A stretch of 64,000 nt of DNA, from the NCBI GenBank assembly GCA_027422505.1, contig JAPQWV010000363.1:124001-188000 (forward strand). The letters are read 5' to 3'. The notes under the pieces are model-generated. The model searched no databases. It saw only the letters and a program-made list of their open reading frames with translations, and was not told the DNA's origin. Below are positions 58,923 through 64,000 of this stretch, piece after piece. A program made the position numbers and the translations under genes. Each line of letters opens with the position of its first letter. The stretch's first letter is position 1. The DNA comes from Craterostigma plantagineum. Its lineage: Eukaryota; Streptophyta; Magnoliopsida; Lamiales; Linderniaceae.

Positions 58923-61046
58923 TATTATAATATATATATATATATTATATTTATTTATTGTATTATTATATGATAATTTGATGGAATTAAGGATGATACA
59001 GTGAGATTTAGCTGCGATGATCATCTCAGCAGATTTTACTCGGCCCGGATTTTTCTTGAATTACTCAATGCGTAGACAAAAGCTTATGTTGCATGATTCG
59101 CGTTACTTCATATATGATTTCTTTTGTACACGTTTATGTAAAATTAAATCCTCGAATCTAATTAATAAATACCCAGATTTATAACTACAAGAAGCAAGTT
59201 GCCTATATATATGTAACAAATGAGAATGTATAGTTGTAATAAGCATGCTAATGCTCCAATATTAGCAAGCAAATCCAAGATCCTAAGCGTAGTTAAAGAT
59301 AAAATTAAATGACACGAAATTAAATTTCGAGAATCATCTCGGCCGACTTTTTACATTCTGTAAGCTGGTTGTCACCTTTGTAATCCCAAGACAAATCGAC
59401 TTTGGAATCTCTTGTTTTACTGAATAACTCCTTTCTTCTCTGACTATATATTAATAGTGATAAATAAAACCCTACTGCCACTTAAGACAACTTGGCGTTA
59501 GTTAATCAGTTTCCCCCTTAGATTAAGTTCCAAGATTAAGTTGTCCAAAGAAATGTCGGTTATGAAATGGAAATAATGACCAAGCAAACTGTTTGGTCGG
59601 CGTGCGCCAGCCAATTTAACTTTTGTAAAATAATTTGCAAGAAATAGAGTAATTAAATTAGCATAACTATTACACTGATAGTTCAATTGATGATCGTCTG
59701 AAGAAAAATAAAAAAAATAGCACTTATGTTAATCCTTGCGTCTATGTTCTTGGACTCAAATCAAATGGTGTCGTGTCGAGGTAAACGCTTGATGATGGGG
59801 AAATTACTATCTAATCATTTAGAATGTATTTATATCTAAATATAATATTATCAGTTCAAAGAATATCAAAATTTCTCACATTTATATGAAATTAAAATTC
59901 GTACATATACATTCATGGTACCTATTCTTGATAAATGCATATTCTGTGCACCTATGCATAACACATCAACTTCGCACGCATGTAAGTTGTAAGGCCACAC
60001 AAGTCAATACAATACTGCAGCAGCATTCATGTATCTTCGATTATATTAATTTAATTTCGATTTACTATTCAGCCAAAGCAGGCAGTTCTAGCATTATTAT
60101 TCCTCTATACCACTAAAATTGAGATATATTACCAATATGTGAGTGTGCCGTCAGATACAATAGTTATATTATGCAGAAATTAGGAGGACAATAAATATTA
60201 TGTCGAATGATGATTGTTAGGAAAAGCATCATTCATATGGTGGTTGGTTGAGCATCTTTTTCCTTTTAAAGAGTGAACACTTGCAATGCATTTTGGTATC
60301 AACGGTGCATTAAGTCTCGATAATGACGACAAAAGATTCCATCCTCCTTAGTTAATTAAATAGAATAAATAAAAAAAAAAACAATTTGTCAATCAAAATA
60401 AATCAAGGTCCGTTGCTCGATCGAGTTCTACACGATTCAAACTCTCCAAAGAATTACACCCCACTTATATGTCTATTTCATGTATCTAACACATTATTGT
60501 CCTAATGGTCAATGTCATAATAGCAGGATATATATTTCTGAGAATAACAAATTAAATAAAACAAATCAACAAGATGCACGAACTTCGCGAAAAAAATAAA
60601 AATAGTAGCCGAGACAAACTTGCTGACTACGTTGCTAATATACACAACTCATCGTAATTATCTTTCCCTTTTCAAAGACCATTAAGGTAAGTTAAGTTAA
60701 ATTACATAACCTTTTGTTGAGGCGTAGCGAGGAGATAGATGCACAATCTGTTTAATTTTTTATCATGTTACTTCTCTCCATATATATATAAATGGTCGGT
60801 CTTAAGTTGAAGTTTTAATTTGGACGAAACGTTAGAAACAAAGAGCACAGAATTATCGGCATCAATGTTGAGTACAAGTAACAGTTGGTTGAATGTACAG
60901 AGAGAGCACCACCATAAGCAGAGATACATGCATACATTACACATCCATACATACATAAATGTGTTATATTTCACCAGTTTAATACTTGTGATAATTTTCA
61001 AGAATGTACTGTACAAGTACGTACATACATACAGTTGGAGTCGTCA

Positions 61047-61601
61047 TCAAGCAGCAGCCTCATCAGCATCACTACCAACGATATGATGATGATTGCTAAC
61101 CCAATAGCTGCTGCTCCCATCTGGCCCAGAAATCTTAATCCTGTTTCACAAAATAAATATATATCATCCATCCAATCTACCATATAAATGCATATATCTG
61201 TAAATGTGTGTGTGTGTGTGTGTCTGAAATAATATATGAAGAGACAGTCAGACACACACGGACCGCTCAAGAACAGATTTGCCTTCTTTGTACTTCTGAC
61301 TCTTGTCATGAGCAGTTTCCTGTAGGTATAAAAAGGAGGAGGATATGTGGTTATTCAGACAAGTTGTGTTATGTTTCATGCCTTTTGCCTTATATATGAG
61401 TAGTGTTGTGTTTTCTTTCTTACATATTTCCATCCAACAATAGAACCACAACGAACGCAGAAGAGATCCACGACAGTGTGAAGTCCAGTCATCATCATCC
61501 TGTCTTCCTTCTCCCCCAAAGTCACATTTGCCCTGCAATAAAAAAAGAAAGCCATGGGCTCTTTTTTTTCCTACTCCAAATGTCATTCATACTTGCTCGT
61601 G

Positions 61602-61634
<33 letters not shown>

Positions 61635-62277
61635 TATCATCTTTCGGTGCTTTCCTTTGCAGGCGAGCAAGACATAATGGTGAACTTACACCTTATTGAA
61701 GAGGTAAGCCTTCCCATGCCTGGATTGGAACGACTGAATGAAGCAAATAACTGTGTTAGAAGAAGATAGCAAAACAAAGGCAAAAGACAACACTAATGCA
61801 TCTCTGAAAGGATATCTATCACATGGGGAAAAAACTATGTAGTACATTATACTACCCAAGTCATAACAGCACTTGAACGACGCTCGATATAGAAGCAGCA
61901 TAAGTCCAATAATATAATGGGCCTTTTTCTTGATAGTTTGATATGCAATATTTACCAGAAAGAATGAGTACCAAACACATACACATAACCATATCTATAA
62001 AAGGTTTCACTTTGCTTCTCGTTTTGTTCAGGAATACACTCTCTTAAGTGAAATGTAATGATTAAAGCATTATCCTCCACTTTGAACATGACTTTTTTTC
62101 CCCAAATTATAAAACCCCCAATCATCAACTGCTACCATAACCAAGATTGAAACGTCAGCTAGCAAAAAAGAAAGAATGAACCTTTGAGACGACGTCCTCA
62201 GTGACAGCAAGATGAGTTCCACAGTGCTTGCAACTGTAGATCTTCCCTTCAAGAGTCACAGCAAACACTCTACCCAT
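61047..62277 (-). CDS. Yippee-like zinc-binding protein
   Basis: Small conserved protein with one zinc-binding Yippee/Mis18-type domain; the role in plants is not known to me. Minus-strand exons 62182-62277, 61690-61733, 61424-61532, 61264-61319 and 61047-61140, in phase, give 132 residues. The start [20 protein letters not shown] pairs CKHC (from residue 16) and CVRC, the GHxxL-like [11 protein letters not shown], and [17 protein letters not shown] and the GSDADE end match the plant Yippee family. The exon 2 donor GGT/GTAAGT was chosen because it restores VANVT. A run of over 30 T lies in intron 2 (about 61606-61631 on the plus strand). Arabidopsis At2g40110 is a relative by recall. Confidence 0.93.
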
Positions 62278-62821
62278 GTCTATCTTCCACGCACAATTAA
62301 CAAACAACAAGAAATAAACAAAAAAAATATGAAATTATTCGGATCGTATTGCTCAAGATAACCAAAACAGAAGGGCACTTGACAGTTCTGTGGCAATAGA
62401 TTCAACGTGAAGAAACGGATAGCAGCGAAGATAAGATTAAACGGCATCAGCTTAAACTGAAAGTTAAAAATAACAACAATTGATTAAAAAACAAATCTTT
62501 CTGTACCTTGGATTCAATGAAGGTAAGCTGAGTTTCACTTGGAAATTGGAATTATAGACAGATGAATGAAAATGAATGCTAAATTCTGAATGTAACGCAC
62601 GATTTCATTATTCAAGAATGGGAAAAGGTGACATTGGGCTGGGCCCAACGAAAGAAGATTACTGTTTGGGCTTTAAGAGCCCATTAATAAAACTCATAAA
62701 CGAAGGTAGAAACTAAAAACCCTACTCTTTGTCGAAACGCAGCACGGCGGCACACTCTCCAAAAGAGTACTTGCGTCGAATTACAAAAACGCAGCTGCGA
62801 AGAAATTGAACAGCTTCGAAG
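62278..62821. promoter_or_regulatory. Divergent promoter of Yippee-like and RPSA genes
   Basis: Start codons face away across 544 bases. Near RPSA are TGGGC at 62635, TGGGCCCA at 62640-62647, further TGGGC/GCCCA words near 62666 and 62679, and a telo box AAACCCTA at 62717-62724. Site II plus telo box is the typical arrangement in plant ribosomal protein gene promoters. Confidence 0.6.

Positions 62822-64000
<1,179 letters not shown>

Larger units (their letters stand above)
58178..61046. other. AT-rich intergenic region with a MITE
   Basis: About 2.9 kb, no convincing gene in either direction. Contains the Stowaway MITE at 58690-58922 and the 3' flank of the Yippee-like gene from about 60750. 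Confidence 0.4.

Noticed and set aside
61248..61586. 112-codon minus-strand frame
   Set aside because: It reads through Yippee intron 3 in one frame; only the last part (exon 4) is truly coded.

Overview
This window is nuclear DNA of a flowering plant, very probably a core eudicot. Genes are split by short AT-rich introns with GT-AG ends, several products are plastid-targeted or plant-specific (SBPase, aspartate carbamoyltransferase with a transit peptide, plastid bTHX/PSRP4, clade-A PP2C), intergenic DNA is AT-rich, and Ty1/copia, hAT-like and MITE-like elements are present. The species cannot be named from the sequence. No operons, CRISPR arrays or prokaryotic features were seen. All gene models below come from reading splice sites by eye and checking reading phase across every junction; no transcript data were available.

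Layout. 1-3714: the 5' part of a decayed Ty1/copia retrotransposon on the minus strand (5' LTR, PBS, gag, protease, integrase, start of RT), cut by the window edge. 3715-17900: a rearranged, duplicated region. It holds two copies of a DUF604/GT31-like glycosyltransferase gene (copy 1 shows only exon 1; copy 2 is complete), one intact aspartate carbamoyltransferase gene (PYRB), a truncated PYRB pseudogene, an Aux/IAA pseudogene, a SUMO pseudogene and a hAT transposase fragment. 18845-27899: a gene-dense stretch with an AHG3/PP2CA-like PP2C, a PMT11-like methyltransferase, a mitochondrial p32/MAM33-type protein and a PP1 catalytic subunit. 28000-38300: sparser, with a small plant-specific gene ending in the RGNWWQGSLYY motif, a lipid-transfer-like protein, tRNA-Pro(AGG), a GC1-type gene and a MITE candidate. 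38304-64000: an uncharacterised plant family gene, a triose-phosphate-translocator-family gene carrying an in-frame stop, SBPase, signal peptidase subunit SPCS2 with a U12-type intron, plastid bTHX/PSRP4, 60S P0, a TPR-like gene, RPN8, a FAS1-like membrane protein, a BAHD acyltransferase, a Yippee-like gene and 40S ribosomal protein SA (cut by the right edge).

The genes do not form one pathway; they are an ordinary mix of housekeeping, photosynthetic and stress genes. From memory, their closest Arabidopsis relatives fall mainly in two separate blocks (around At2g39750-At2g40110 and around At3g11270-At3g11420/At5g05780-At5g05930), interleaved here, which suggests this window keeps an ancestral order that Arabidopsis split between duplicated segments. 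I found no novel multi-gene system. The most unusual items are the AT-AA U12-type intron of SPCS2, the nonsense codon in the translocator, the duplicated and fragment-rich 3.7-17.9 kb region, the altered P0 C-terminus and the exact 170-bp tandem duplication after P0.
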